Assembly: GCA_036794395.1 (NCBI GenBank)
Contig: DAIRGS010000415.1
Coordinates: 1 to 5,407, forward strand
DNA: 5,407 nucleotides
Direction of reading: 5' to 3'
From: DASXMX01 sp036794395
Lineage (GTDB): Bacteria > Planctomycetota > Phycisphaerae > Tepidisphaerales > Tepidisphaeraceae
Part shown: positions 1 to 5,407 of the stretch, piece after piece
How positions within the stretch are numbered: position 1 is the first letter of the stretch
How the letters are laid out: the number at the start of each line of letters is the position of its first letter
Notes under the pieces: generated by a model
What the model was told of the DNA's origin: nothing
The model's input: the letters and a program-made list of their open reading frames with translations, nothing else
The model's database searches: none
Translations under genes and position numbers: made by a program

Positions 1-657
1 CCCATTATCCATCACGATAATCATCGGCTTGGCTTTTCCCGCCGCGATCAGGTTATCGAGTATGAAATTCACGCGACCCTGAATCGCCCATCCGCGCTCG
101 TCTTCTCCACCGCCATGCTGGAGATACAGCACCGGATACCGCGCCGATTGATTCGTGTCATAGTCAGGTGGCGTGTATACAAACGCCCGCCTCCAGGCAT
201 TGGTGATTTTCGAGTGGTACCACTTCTCGCGAATCTCTCCGTGTGGCACGTTCTGTGGCTGGTAATATTCCCCGCCCTCTTTCTCCGGCACTTCAATGCC
301 GCTGCTCATCTTGCCTACACCGTAAAAGCTCTCACTGGCCGGGTCAGAAACCATGACGCCATCAATGATCAGCCAGTAGTAGTGAAATCCCGGAACCAGC
401 GGCGCGGTCGTCACCGTCCATACGCCGTTGTCGCCCTTCACCATGTCGTATGTCTTGCTGCAACGCACTTGCACCTTCTGCGCCTGAGGAGCGGTCACGC
501 GAAACGTCGCATGCAGTTCCGAATCGATCTGCGGGTATTGCTGCCCTGGCTCATTGGTCGTCGCCGGCTTCGAATCCGCGCCGGGTTGCGTCGCCTGTGC
601 CGGGCAGATCTGAGCAGCACCCAAAATCGCTAATATCGCAAAAGCAGTCGCTTTCAT
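1..657 (-). CDS. Secreted CE1-like carbohydrate esterase, N-terminal part (runs off left edge)
   Basis: This gene reads leftwards and is open from an ATG at 657 to the window edge: 219 residues with no stop, so the 3' end is missing. GGAGG at 666-670 lies 8 nt before the ATG and fixes the start. Residues 1-22 look like a signal peptide with a hydrophobic core (AFAILAILGAA) and an AQA cleavage site; C18 is not in a proper lipobox. Residues about 45-125 resemble the Ig-like (E-set) N-domain of bacterial esterases (FHYYWLIIDG, then VSDPASESFYG). From about 150 an alpha/beta-hydrolase fold begins: RRAFVYTPPDY, YPVLYLQHGGG (HGGG at 181-184, an oxyanion-type loop) and PMIIVMDNG. This layout is known from CE1/XynZ-type feruloyl or acetyl-xylan esterases and from enterochelin-esterase-like proteins. 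The nucleophile Ser and the Asp/His of the triad lie beyond the window, so activity cannot be judged. Divergence from a GH43-type gene favours a carbohydrate ester substrate (inference). The family is fairly sure; the exact substrate is not. Confidence 0.88.
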   Translation of the reverse strand, partial: MKATAFAILAILGAAQICPAQATQPGADSKPATTNEPGQQYPQIDSELHATFRVTAPQAQKVQVRCSKTYDMVKGDNGVWTVTTAPLVPGFHYYWLIIDGVMVSDPASESFYGVGKMSSGIEVPEKEGGEYYQPQNVPHGEIREKWYHSKITNAWRRAFVYTPPDYDTNQSARYPVLYLQHGGGEDERGWAIQGRVNFILDNLIAAGKAKPMIIVMDNG

Positions 658-665
658 TTGACGAT

Positions 666-670
666 CCTCC
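666..670 (-). promoter_or_regulatory. Ribosome binding site of the esterase gene
   Basis: The minus strand reads GGAGG here, 8 nt before the ATG at 657. A strong Shine-Dalgarno match at normal spacing, followed directly by a signal-peptide sequence, decides the start of this edge-truncated gene. Confidence 0.75.
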
Positions 671-824
671 ACGCGAAGGGCTTGAACGTTCCTCTGATCA
701 TCGGTGACGCCGTTATGTTAACTCACGTGCGTCGCGCATTGCGATAGCCTGCCGCAAAACCGCTATTGCCCACCTCGATTTGCGCAATAAGTGCATGGCG
801 GCGTCATGCGTGATATGGGATAAA

Positions 825-837
825 TTCCGCGGCGGAA
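825..837. promoter_or_regulatory. 13-bp palindrome, candidate operator
   Basis: TTCCGC-G-GCGGAA is a perfect inverted repeat with a single central base. It sits 46 bp before the ATG of the GH43-type gene, next to an A/T-rich stretch (TGATATGGGATAAATT). Its place between divergent genes for polysaccharide-active enzymes suits a repressor or activator site, but it is short, GC-rich and seen only once, so chance is a real alternative. Confidence 0.3.
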
Positions 838-883
838 ATGGTGTTTCGGCCGTTTCGAATATTCCTCTGGCAGGGTCCGCGTC

Positions 884-1905
884 ATGTCATACCGGTTTGC
901 ACAATCCGTTGCTGTCATATGGGTCACCATGATTGGAGTCGGCCCGGCTCGCGGCCAGGCGCAACCTGCCCCTGCCACCCAGTCCGCCGTCCGAACCGTC
1001 AAGCTTTCGCAACTTCATTGGCGCGACCAGTGCATTCTCCCCGACCCCGTTTCCAAAACCTATTACATTACATGGTCGGGCCCGGCGGCCGCACGGTCCG
1101 CGCCTACACCAGCAAAGACCTGGTCAACTGGACCGGCCCCACAGTCATCTACCGCGCTCCCAATGATGTTTGGGGCGATATCCCCATCGTCAGCATCTGG
1201 GCACCGGAGATGCACTATTACAAAGGTAAGTATTACCTCTTCCTAACCTTCGACACCCGACACCAGCTTGCTGAGCAATGGCGCCGCTGGGTCCCTCGCG
1301 TCACACGCGGCTCAACCATCCTGTGGTCTGATTCTCCCAACGGCCCCTTCACTTCGTTCCAACCCCATTCGACCCCGCCCCCGGACATGATGACGCTCGA
1401 CGGAACTTTCTGGGTGGAAGATGCCGTGCCCTACATGGTCTTCGCCCATGAGTGGGTCCAGATTGTCAATGGCGGCATCGAGTACATCAAACTCAAAGAG
1501 GATCTTTCCGCAGCCGTCGGCGAGCCCATGCCCATGTTCCACGGCGGCGATGCACCATGGAGCAAATCCGACAAACGCTACGCCAACCACGTCACCGACG
1601 GCCCATACCTCCGCAAAAGTAAGTCCGGCAAACTCTTCATGGTCTGGACCAGCGGCGGCAACGGTGGCTACACCACCGGCATCGCCATCTCGCCCTCCGG
1701 CAAGCTCGCCGGCCCCTGGGAACATCAGCCTGAGCCGCTCTTTGCCCCCGGAGGCCATCCCATGCTCTTCGAAACCTTCAAAGGGAAAATCATGATGGTC
1801 CTTCATTCCCCCAACAACATGAACTCCCAACCCCACATTTTCGAAATGGAAGACACCGGCGATACCCTCAAGCTCGTCAAGGAATTTCGCGATACCAATC
1901 CTTGA
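884..1905 (+). CDS. Secreted GH43-type glycoside hydrolase, reading frame broken near 1078
   Basis: Two overlapping frames encode one protein. From ATG 884 (AGGG at 872-875, 8 nt upstream) comes a signal peptide (residues 1-26, hydrophobic AVIWVTMIGVG, cleavage near ARG/GQA) and the first blade, WRDQCILPDPVSKTYYITWSG; this frame stops at 1244-1246. The family resemblance then continues in the -1 frame, from GPGGRTVRAYTSKDLVNW to TGA 1903-1905. The joined product is 340 residues, a usual single-domain GH43 length. Further motifs in joined numbering are WAPEMHYYKGKYYLF (106-120), LDGTFWVEDAVPYMVFAHEWVQ (172-193), TDGPYLRKSKSGKL (238-251), GGHPMLF (290-296) and HSPN (308-311). D48, E109 and D239 occupy positions matching the family's acidic motifs (RDP, WAPD/E, E/DGP). 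The usual RDP is RDQ here. Members are five-bladed beta-propeller arabinofuranosidases or xylosidases. It probably shares a transcript with the heme-protein gene 66 bp downstream. The break may be a sequencing error, a real mutation or a programmed -1 shift; all rejoin the same protein. Confidence 0.82.
1078..1084 (+). other. Frame-change point of the GH43-type gene: slippery-type heptamer G GGC CCG
   Basis: In the upstream frame the codons are TCG GGC CCG. With the preceding G they form X XXY YYZ, where XXX is GGG, YYY is CCC and Z is G. A -1 slip here continues as GGC GGC CGC ACG and gives WSGPGGRTVRAY, which joins the two halves of the domain with no gap. Losing one G from a GGGG run would leave the same sequence and rejoin identically. 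I see no Shine-Dalgarno-like stimulator just upstream and only weak GC-rich pairing downstream, so an error or mutation is at least as likely as programmed shifting. Confidence 0.5.
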
Positions 1906-1971
1906 CTCGTCAACCCCGTTCATCATCACCGGTACATATCGATAACCCGAATTCGAGAGGATGGTCTGTAA

Positions 1972-4539
1972 ATGAAGTTCCCGCGCAATTTAGCTCTGGC
2001 GGCTGTGGCCGGTCTACTGTCTGCCTTACCCGCGACCGCCCAGAAATCCCCGGAGGAATCCGCCGCGTCGTTCAAAATCAGTCCCGGTCTCGAAGCAACT
2101 GTCTGGGCGTCCGAGCCCGACATGGTCAATCCCACCGACATGGACATTGATGAACGCGGCCGGATCTGGGTCTGCGAAGGCGCCAACTACCGCGCCTTCA
2201 CCACCCGCCCCGAAGGCGACCGCATTCTCATCCTTGAAGACGCCCATCACACCGGCCACTGCGATACCGTCAAAGTCTTCGTTCAAGACAAAAAACTCCA
2301 ATCGCCCCTGGGCATCTGCAAAATCGGCAACAAACTCTACGTCGCCCAATCGCCCAATTTCATGGTCTACACCATCGACGAGAAGACCGACACGCCGATC
2401 GGCGAGCCCGAGATTCTCTTTACCGGCTTTGGCGGCGTAAACCACGACCATGGCGTCCACGCCGCCGTCTTCGGGCCCGATGGCCGGATCTATTTCAACT
2501 GCGGCAATGAAGCCACCCGCGGCTCACTCCTGCTCCGCGGCGACAAGACTCCCATCATCGATGTCTTCGGCAGCCAGATCGGCGCCAAATCCGAAATCTA
2601 CAAAGGCAAACCTCGCCCCAAAGGTTTCCCCGGGCCGCGCGAAGGCATGGCCTTCCGCTTCAACCCGGACGGCTCCGACTTCGAGATCATGGCCTACAAC
2701 TTTCGCAACAATTACGAGCTGGCCCTCGACTCCTTCGGAACCATCTGGCAATCCGATAACGACGACGACGGTAATCAGGGCACCGTCATCAACTACGTCA
2801 TGGAGGGGGGCAACTTCGGCTACACCGGCCCCAAGGGCACAAGCTGGGGTCGCGATCAGATGGCGTATCCCGGCCAAACCCATCAGGAAGCCCAATGGCA
2901 CCAGCACTGGCCCGGCGTCGTTCCCAACATGCTCCACACCGGCCAGGGATCACCCTGCGGCATCGCCTTCTACGAAGGTGATCTGCTCCCAGAAAAATAT
3001 CGCGGCGCCATCCTCCACGCTGATGCCGGGCCCAACGTTGTTCGCGCCTACTTCCCCCAAGCCAGCGAGCACGTCGCAAAAGGCCTCTTCAACAAGGATG
3101 GCGACGAAAACGTCAAGGAATCCGACGGCGCGGGCTACAAAACCGACTTCGAGGAAGTGATCAAAGCGTCCGACAAATGGTTTCGCCCCGACGACGTAGC
3201 GGTTGCCCCCGATGGCGCTCTTTACGTTTCCGACTGGTATGACCCCGGCGTCGGTGGCCACAACACCAACGACACCGGCGCAAAAACCCATAACTGGCAT
3301 ACTCTCAGGGGCCGCATCTTTCGCGTTGCCCCGACGGGATACAAGCCTTCCATCCCGCCGCTCGACATCAACACCATCCCCGGCCAAATCGCCGCCCTCG
3401 AATCGCCCAACCTCGCCCGCCGATACCTCGGATACACCAAGCTCGCCGCCGGTGGTGTTGCGGCCGTGAAAGCCCTGAACGAAGTCTACTCCACTTCAAA
3501 GAACGCGTTTTTCCGCGCCCGCGCCCTCTGGTTGCTCGCGCGCAGCAAGGCCGGCGAACAGGCCGTAGCCAAGGCGATGACGGACGGCGATGCCAACATC
3601 CGCGTCACCGCCATCCGCGCCGCTCACCAAATCAAGATGGACACGACCAAGGTCGTCACGCAGATGCTCTCCGATCCCTCGCCCGCCGTCCTGCGCGAGC
3701 TGTGCCTGACGCTCCGTTACGAACCCAACGACCGCGCCATCCCACTTCTCGTCAAGCTTGCCGACAAATATGACGGCACCGACCGCTGGTACCTTGAAGC
3801 CTTCGGCATCGGCGCAAACGATCGCGAAGCCGAGACTCTCGAAGCCTGGCAGAAGTCTCACACCAACAAAGATCCAAAATCAGAAGAAGGAATCACCTGG
3901 CGCTTAAAGCTCGACTACCCGCAGACCCCCGAGCCGCCGGCAGGCTTCGGCCGTCGCGGCGGGCGCGGCGGTCCGGGCACCCGGCCTTTCGGCGCGGGCA
4001 CCCAACCGGTCGGCGCCAATGCCGTCGCCATGATCCCTGGCGGCGCGCCGTCTACGGGCCCCTTGATGACTAAGGACGGGTCGCCGCTCCCGCCCATCAC
4101 CGAACTCGTCACCATGACTGGCAACGCCACTGCCGGCGAAAAGGTCTACCGCAACGCCGCCGTCGCAAACTGCATCAAGTGCCACCAGATCGGCAACGAG
4201 GGCGGCATTGTTGGGCCGCCGCTCACTACGATTGCTCAGAAGCTGACCAAGGCTCAGATCTACGATGCCGTGCTTCATCCCAGCGCCGAAATTCTGATGG
4301 GTTATGAAAACTGGATCGTCCGCACGAAGTCCGGGGACATCCTGTCCGGCCGCAAAACCGAGGACACCGACGACCACGTCACGATCCTCGACCCCGACGG
4401 GAAATATCACGACATTCCCGCCGCCCAGGTCGATCGCAAGGTGAAGCAGACCATCTCGATCATGCCCGACGGCCTCAGTCAGTCCCTCTCGCGCCAGGAA
4501 CTCATCGACCTTGTTGAATTCCTGTCAACTCGAAAATAG
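1972..4539 (+). CDS. Secreted PVC-type heme-binding protein: beta-propeller dehydrogenase-like, HEAT-like and cytochrome c domains
   Basis: This 855-residue exported protein starts at ATG 1972 with AGGA at 1958-1961. Residues 1-23 are a signal peptide (LALAAVAGLLSALP, cleavage ATA/Q). Residues about 30-455 match the PVC 'putative membrane-bound dehydrogenase' propeller, distantly related to sugar (glucose/sorbosone) dehydrogenases: NPTDMDIDERGRIWVCEG (53-70), NHDHGVHAAVFGPDGRIYF (157-175), acidic SDNDDDGNQG (261-270), EGGNFGY (278-284) and VAPDGALYVSDWYDPGVGGH (411-430). Residues about 470-630 are helical and HEAT-like. Residues 654-696 are a Gly/Pro/Arg/Ala-rich linker. Residues about 715-855 are the PVC-type cytochrome c domain with C734-I-K-C737-H738. 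M831 in SIMPDGL is the likely sixth heme ligand by position, with M776 an alternative. All major parts are present, so the gene looks intact. The likely role is periplasmic oxidation of a sugar or related compound with electrons leaving through the heme; substrate, and any PQQ or calcium cofactor, cannot be read. It probably follows the GH43-type gene on one transcript and ends at the terminator at 4578. Confidence 0.93.
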   Translation: MKFPRNLALAAVAGLLSALPATAQKSPEESAASFKISPGLEATVWASEPDMVNPTDMDIDERGRIWVCEGANYRAFTTRPEGDRILILEDAHHTGHCDTVKVFVQDKKLQSPLGICKIGNKLYVAQSPNFMVYTIDEKTDTPIGEPEILFTGFGGVNHDHGVHAAVFGPDGRIYFNCGNEATRGSLLLRGDKTPIIDVFGSQIGAKSEIYKGKPRPKGFPGPREGMAFRFNPDGSDFEIMAYNFRNNYELALDSFGTIWQSDNDDDGNQGTVINYVMEGGNFGYTGPKGTSWGRDQMAYPGQTHQEAQWHQHWPGVVPNMLHTGQGSPCGIAFYEGDLLPEKYRGAILHADAGPNVVRAYFPQASEHVAKGLFNKDGDENVKESDGAGYKTDFEEVIKASDKWFRPDDVAVAPDGALYVSDWYDPGVGGHNTNDTGAKTHNWHTLRGRIFRVAPTGYKPSIPPLDINTIPGQIAALESPNLARRYLGYTKLAAGGVAAVKALNEVYSTSKNAFFRARALWLLARSKAGEQAVAKAMTDGDANIRVTAIRAAHQIKMDTTKVVTQMLSDPSPAVLRELCLTLRYEPNDRAIPLLVKLADKYDGTDRWYLEAFGIGANDREAETLEAWQKSHTNKDPKSEEGITWRLKLDYPQTPEPPAGFGRRGGRGGPGTRPFGAGTQPVGANAVAMIPGGAPSTGPLMTKDGSPLPPITELVTMTGNATAGEKVYRNAAVANCIKCHQIGNEGGIVGPPLTTIAQKLTKAQIYDAVLHPSAEILMGYENWIVRTKSGDILSGRKTEDTDDHVTILDPDGKYHDIPAAQVDRKVKQTISIMPDGLSQSLSRQELIDLVEFLSTRK

Positions 4540-4577
4540 CTTCCCACGGGCGAACCCGTTCGGCCATAATATTACAT

Positions 4578-4618
4578 AACCATCGGGCAGCGCATAACTT
4601 GCGCTGCCCGATGGTTTT
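4578..4618 (+). terminator. Intrinsic terminator after the heme-protein gene
   Basis: The left arm at 4578-4594 is perfectly complementary to the right arm at 4600-4616 (17 bp), with loop TAACT at 4595-4599. TTTT at 4615-4618 is the only T-run. The hairpin begins 39 bp after the stop at 4539 and closes the GH43/heme-protein unit. The stem is unusually long and perfect while the U-tract is short. The minus strand has no U-tract after the stem, so it should act mainly on rightward transcription. Confidence 0.88.
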
Positions 4619-4761
4619 AATGGGGATCGCGTACAACCGTCTAATGATCTCGTTGTTGTCAATTTTGCGACTTTTTTTCTTTTGCACCCGCTCTCATCTG
4701 GTTATCATCTTTGCCATACCTAGCGGGCATTTCACATCTCCCCGCCTGCCGGGCAACGAGC

Positions 4762-4767
4762 GAGGAA
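4762..4767 (+). promoter_or_regulatory. Ribosome binding site fixing the start at 4774
   Basis: GAGGAA lies 6 nt before the ATG at 4774. It favours this start over an in-frame upstream extension to 4711, whose extra 21 residues have no ribosome binding site and look non-coding. Confidence 0.75.
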
Positions 4768-4773
4768 CACATT

Positions 4774-5265
4774 ATGGCGATCGCGCAGAAGCCGCAGCGT
4801 TTTCACCCGCTTCCGGTTATCGGGTACCCCGAGGCATACTACGCCAAGCACATCAAGCAGGCCGACGAAGTGGGCGATATCATGGCCCACAATGCTCACA
4901 AGGTGGGCCAGTACGTTACACTCGGCATCGATCCAAAACGCGGCTGGGAAGAAAAAGCCAAGTACTTCAAGCACACTATCAAGCACCACACAGTCGCGCC
5001 GTCCGACGCCGACGAAGACACAAAGCTCTTCTACAAAAAACTTCACGATCTCATCTGCCGCTACGCCAGCCAGGAAGCACGCCGGCTCGCCCGCCAGGAA
5101 CAGGACGGCTACGCCATGCGCCTGGAAATGGGCGTCCCACGCGACAGCCTGTCCGAAGAAGCCGAAGTCTTCTTCCCGTCCATCCTCGGCCACGGCCCCT
5201 GCCCCGAATACTTCACCCCAGAAGTCTTCAACGAAATCAAAACCCTTCGCGACAAGTGGGTGTAG
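4774..5265 (+). CDS. Uncharacterised 163-residue soluble protein
   Basis: I do not recognise a family. The gene is nevertheless convincing: it has a good ribosome binding site, clean reading frame, codon choice like the neighbours (C or G in third positions) and its own terminator. There is no signal peptide or membrane segment, so it is probably cytoplasmic. The protein is highly charged and mostly helical in appearance, especially residues 20-45, 57-72 and 79-118. It has nine histidines (11, 26, 39, 42, 67, 71, 72, 91, 140) and two cysteines (C95, C143). The ends are more hydrophobic: FHPLPVIGYPEAYY (10-23) and EVFFPSILGHGPCPEYF (131-147), which may be the conserved core. Terminators before and after it suggest a single-gene unit. 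A -10-like TATCAT at 4703-4708 lacks a clear -35, so I do not call a promoter. A metal-binding or protein-protein role is possible from composition alone; nothing shows it. Confidence 0.8.
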   Translation: MAIAQKPQRFHPLPVIGYPEAYYAKHIKQADEVGDIMAHNAHKVGQYVTLGIDPKRGWEEKAKYFKHTIKHHTVAPSDADEDTKLFYKKLHDLICRYASQEARRLARQEQDGYAMRLEMGVPRDSLSEEAEVFFPSILGHGPCPEYFTPEVFNEIKTLRDKWV

Positions 5266-5283
5266 CACGGAGAGCGGAGCACG

Positions 5284-5300
5284 GTAGGCAGTAGGCAGTA
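5284..5300. repeat. Short direct repeat, GTAGGCA x 2.4
   Basis: GTAGGCA occurs twice in tandem, followed by GTA. It lies between the stop at 5265 and the terminator. Just upstream AGCACGG occurs twice (5264-5270 and 5278-5284), so the whole 3' spacer is made of small direct repeats. It looks like non-coding slippage-prone filler; no function is evident. Confidence 0.6.
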
Positions 5301-5304
5301 AAGT

Positions 5305-5348
5305 AAATGCACCCGGCGGGCGCCACCCAGCGCCCGCCCGCATTTTTT
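5305..5348 (+). terminator. Intrinsic terminator after the 163-residue protein gene
   Basis: GGCGGGCGC (5315-5323) pairs perfectly with GCGCCCGCC (5330-5338) around the loop CACCCA. An outer stem AAATGC (5305-5310) with GCATTT (5340-5345) extends it across an asymmetric internal loop. Six T residues (5343-5348) follow. The hairpin starts about 40 bp after the stop codon and has all elements of a Rho-independent terminator. Confidence 0.85.
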
Positions 5349-5407
5349 GTCTCCCTGTCTCCCTGTCTCCCTGTCTCCCTGTCTCCCTGTCTCCCTGTCT
5401 CCCTGTC
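5349..5407. repeat. Octamer tandem array GTCTCCCT, at least 7 copies, continues past right edge
   Basis: Seven perfect copies of GTCTCCCT plus GTC run to the end of the window. It starts directly after the terminator T-run. One strand is pure pyrimidine except for one G per unit, so the other is purine-rich (AGGGAGAC). The unit length is not a multiple of three and the array follows a terminator, so a coding role on plus is unlikely. It is a microsatellite-like array prone to copy-number change; total length is unknown. Confidence 0.95.

Larger units (their letters stand above)
658..883. promoter_or_regulatory. Divergent intergenic region (esterase <-> GH43-type gene)
   Basis: These 226 bp separate two divergently transcribed genes for exported enzymes, so promoters for both must lie here. 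I see no good -35/-10 pair on either strand. The best -10-like words are TATGGG/GATAAA near 814-824 on plus and TAACAT near 715-720 on minus, without convincing -35 partners. Small palindromes are present: GTTAAC (717-722), CACGTG (724-729), TTGCGCAA (780-787) and a longer one at 825-837. An imperfect hairpin pairs 741-748 with 762-769 through one G-T wobble. A shared operator for both genes is plausible but not shown. A frame is open on plus from an ATG at 838, but its first 80 residues resemble neither a signal peptide nor the enzyme family, so I treat that part as non-coding. Confidence 0.5.

Noticed and set aside
115..633. Plus-strand open frame of 172 codons
   Set aside because: It is the antisense shadow of the esterase gene. 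The minus strand carries a good ribosome binding site, signal peptide and esterase motifs, whereas the plus product is Arg/Leu-rich with no recognisable pattern.
838..1072. N-terminal part of the plus frame that begins at ATG 838, as the start of the GH43-type protein
   Set aside because: The roughly 80 extra residues show no signal peptide and no family motifs, while the overlapping frame from 884 supplies both. The frame belongs to the gene only after the shift near 1078.
1876..1906. Inverted repeat GTCAAGGA / TCCTTGAC at the end of the GH43-type gene
   Set aside because: The 8-bp arms are separated by 15 nt, lie mostly inside the coding sequence and have no T-run after them, so I do not call a terminator.
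1312..1929. Minus-strand open frame of 205 codons
   Set aside because: It is antisense to the GH43-type domain, is rich in Gly/Val/Glu as expected from complementing GC-biased codons, and has no family motifs.
2450..3160. Plus-strand open frame of 236 codons
   Set aside because: It lies wholly inside the heme-protein gene in another frame, and its Ser/Pro/Ala/Thr-rich product is typical of shifted reading of GC-rich codons.
4599..5294. Plus-strand open frame of 231 codons overlapping the 163-residue gene
   Set aside because: It starts inside the terminator hairpin, has no ribosome binding site, and becomes Arg/Pro/His-rich once it overlaps the better-supported frame from 4774.
4732..5343. 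Minus-strand open frame of 203 codons
   Set aside because: It would begin in the terminator/repeat region and is antisense to the 4774 gene, without a ribosome binding site or family motif.
5349..5407. CRISPR array at the right edge
   Set aside because: The repeats are 8 bp, contiguous and without spacers, so it is a simple tandem repeat.

Overview
The window is GC-rich bacterial DNA. Its clearest lineage marker is a large secreted protein ending in a PVC-type cytochrome c (CIKCH) domain, with a beta-propeller 'membrane-bound dehydrogenase' part and HEAT-like repeats in front. That architecture is characteristic of the Planctomycetota/Verrucomicrobiota group. Planctomycetota is my best guess, by inference from protein families only; no rRNA or other phylogenetic marker is present.

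Layout. (1) 1-657, minus strand: the N-terminal 219 residues of a secreted CE1-like esterase that runs off the left edge. (2) 658-883: a divergent intergenic region that must hold the promoters of both flanking genes, with a 13-bp palindrome at 825-837. (3) 884-1905, plus strand: a secreted family 43 (GH43-type) glycosidase whose reading frame is broken near 1078. The signal peptide and first motif lie in one frame and the rest of the catalytic domain in the -1 frame. The break coincides with a heptamer of canonical -1 slippery form, G GGC CCG. (4) 1972-4539, plus strand: the 855-residue PVC-type heme protein, 66 bp behind the glycosidase with no terminator between them, so probably co-transcribed. 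(5) 4578-4618: a strong intrinsic terminator with a perfect 17-bp stem. (6) 4774-5265, plus strand: an unrecognised 163-residue, soluble, charged protein with its own ribosome binding site and its own terminator at 5305-5348. (7) 5284-5300 and 5349-5407: short tandem repeats, the second an octamer array running off the right edge.

The esterase and glycosidase, divergently transcribed and both with export signals, look like part of a plant-polysaccharide (hemicellulose-type) degradation locus: the esterase would remove ester side groups while the GH43-type enzyme acts on arabinose/xylose-type linkages. The exported heme protein could oxidise a released sugar or derivative and pass electrons to a respiratory chain, but that is inference and its substrate cannot be read from the sequence. 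The small protein at 4774 is separated by a terminator and gives no sign of belonging to the same process. I found no tRNA, rRNA, CRISPR array or transposase, and no clear new multi-gene system. The most unusual items are the frameshift at a slippery heptamer, the octamer array and the uncharacterised 163-residue protein.
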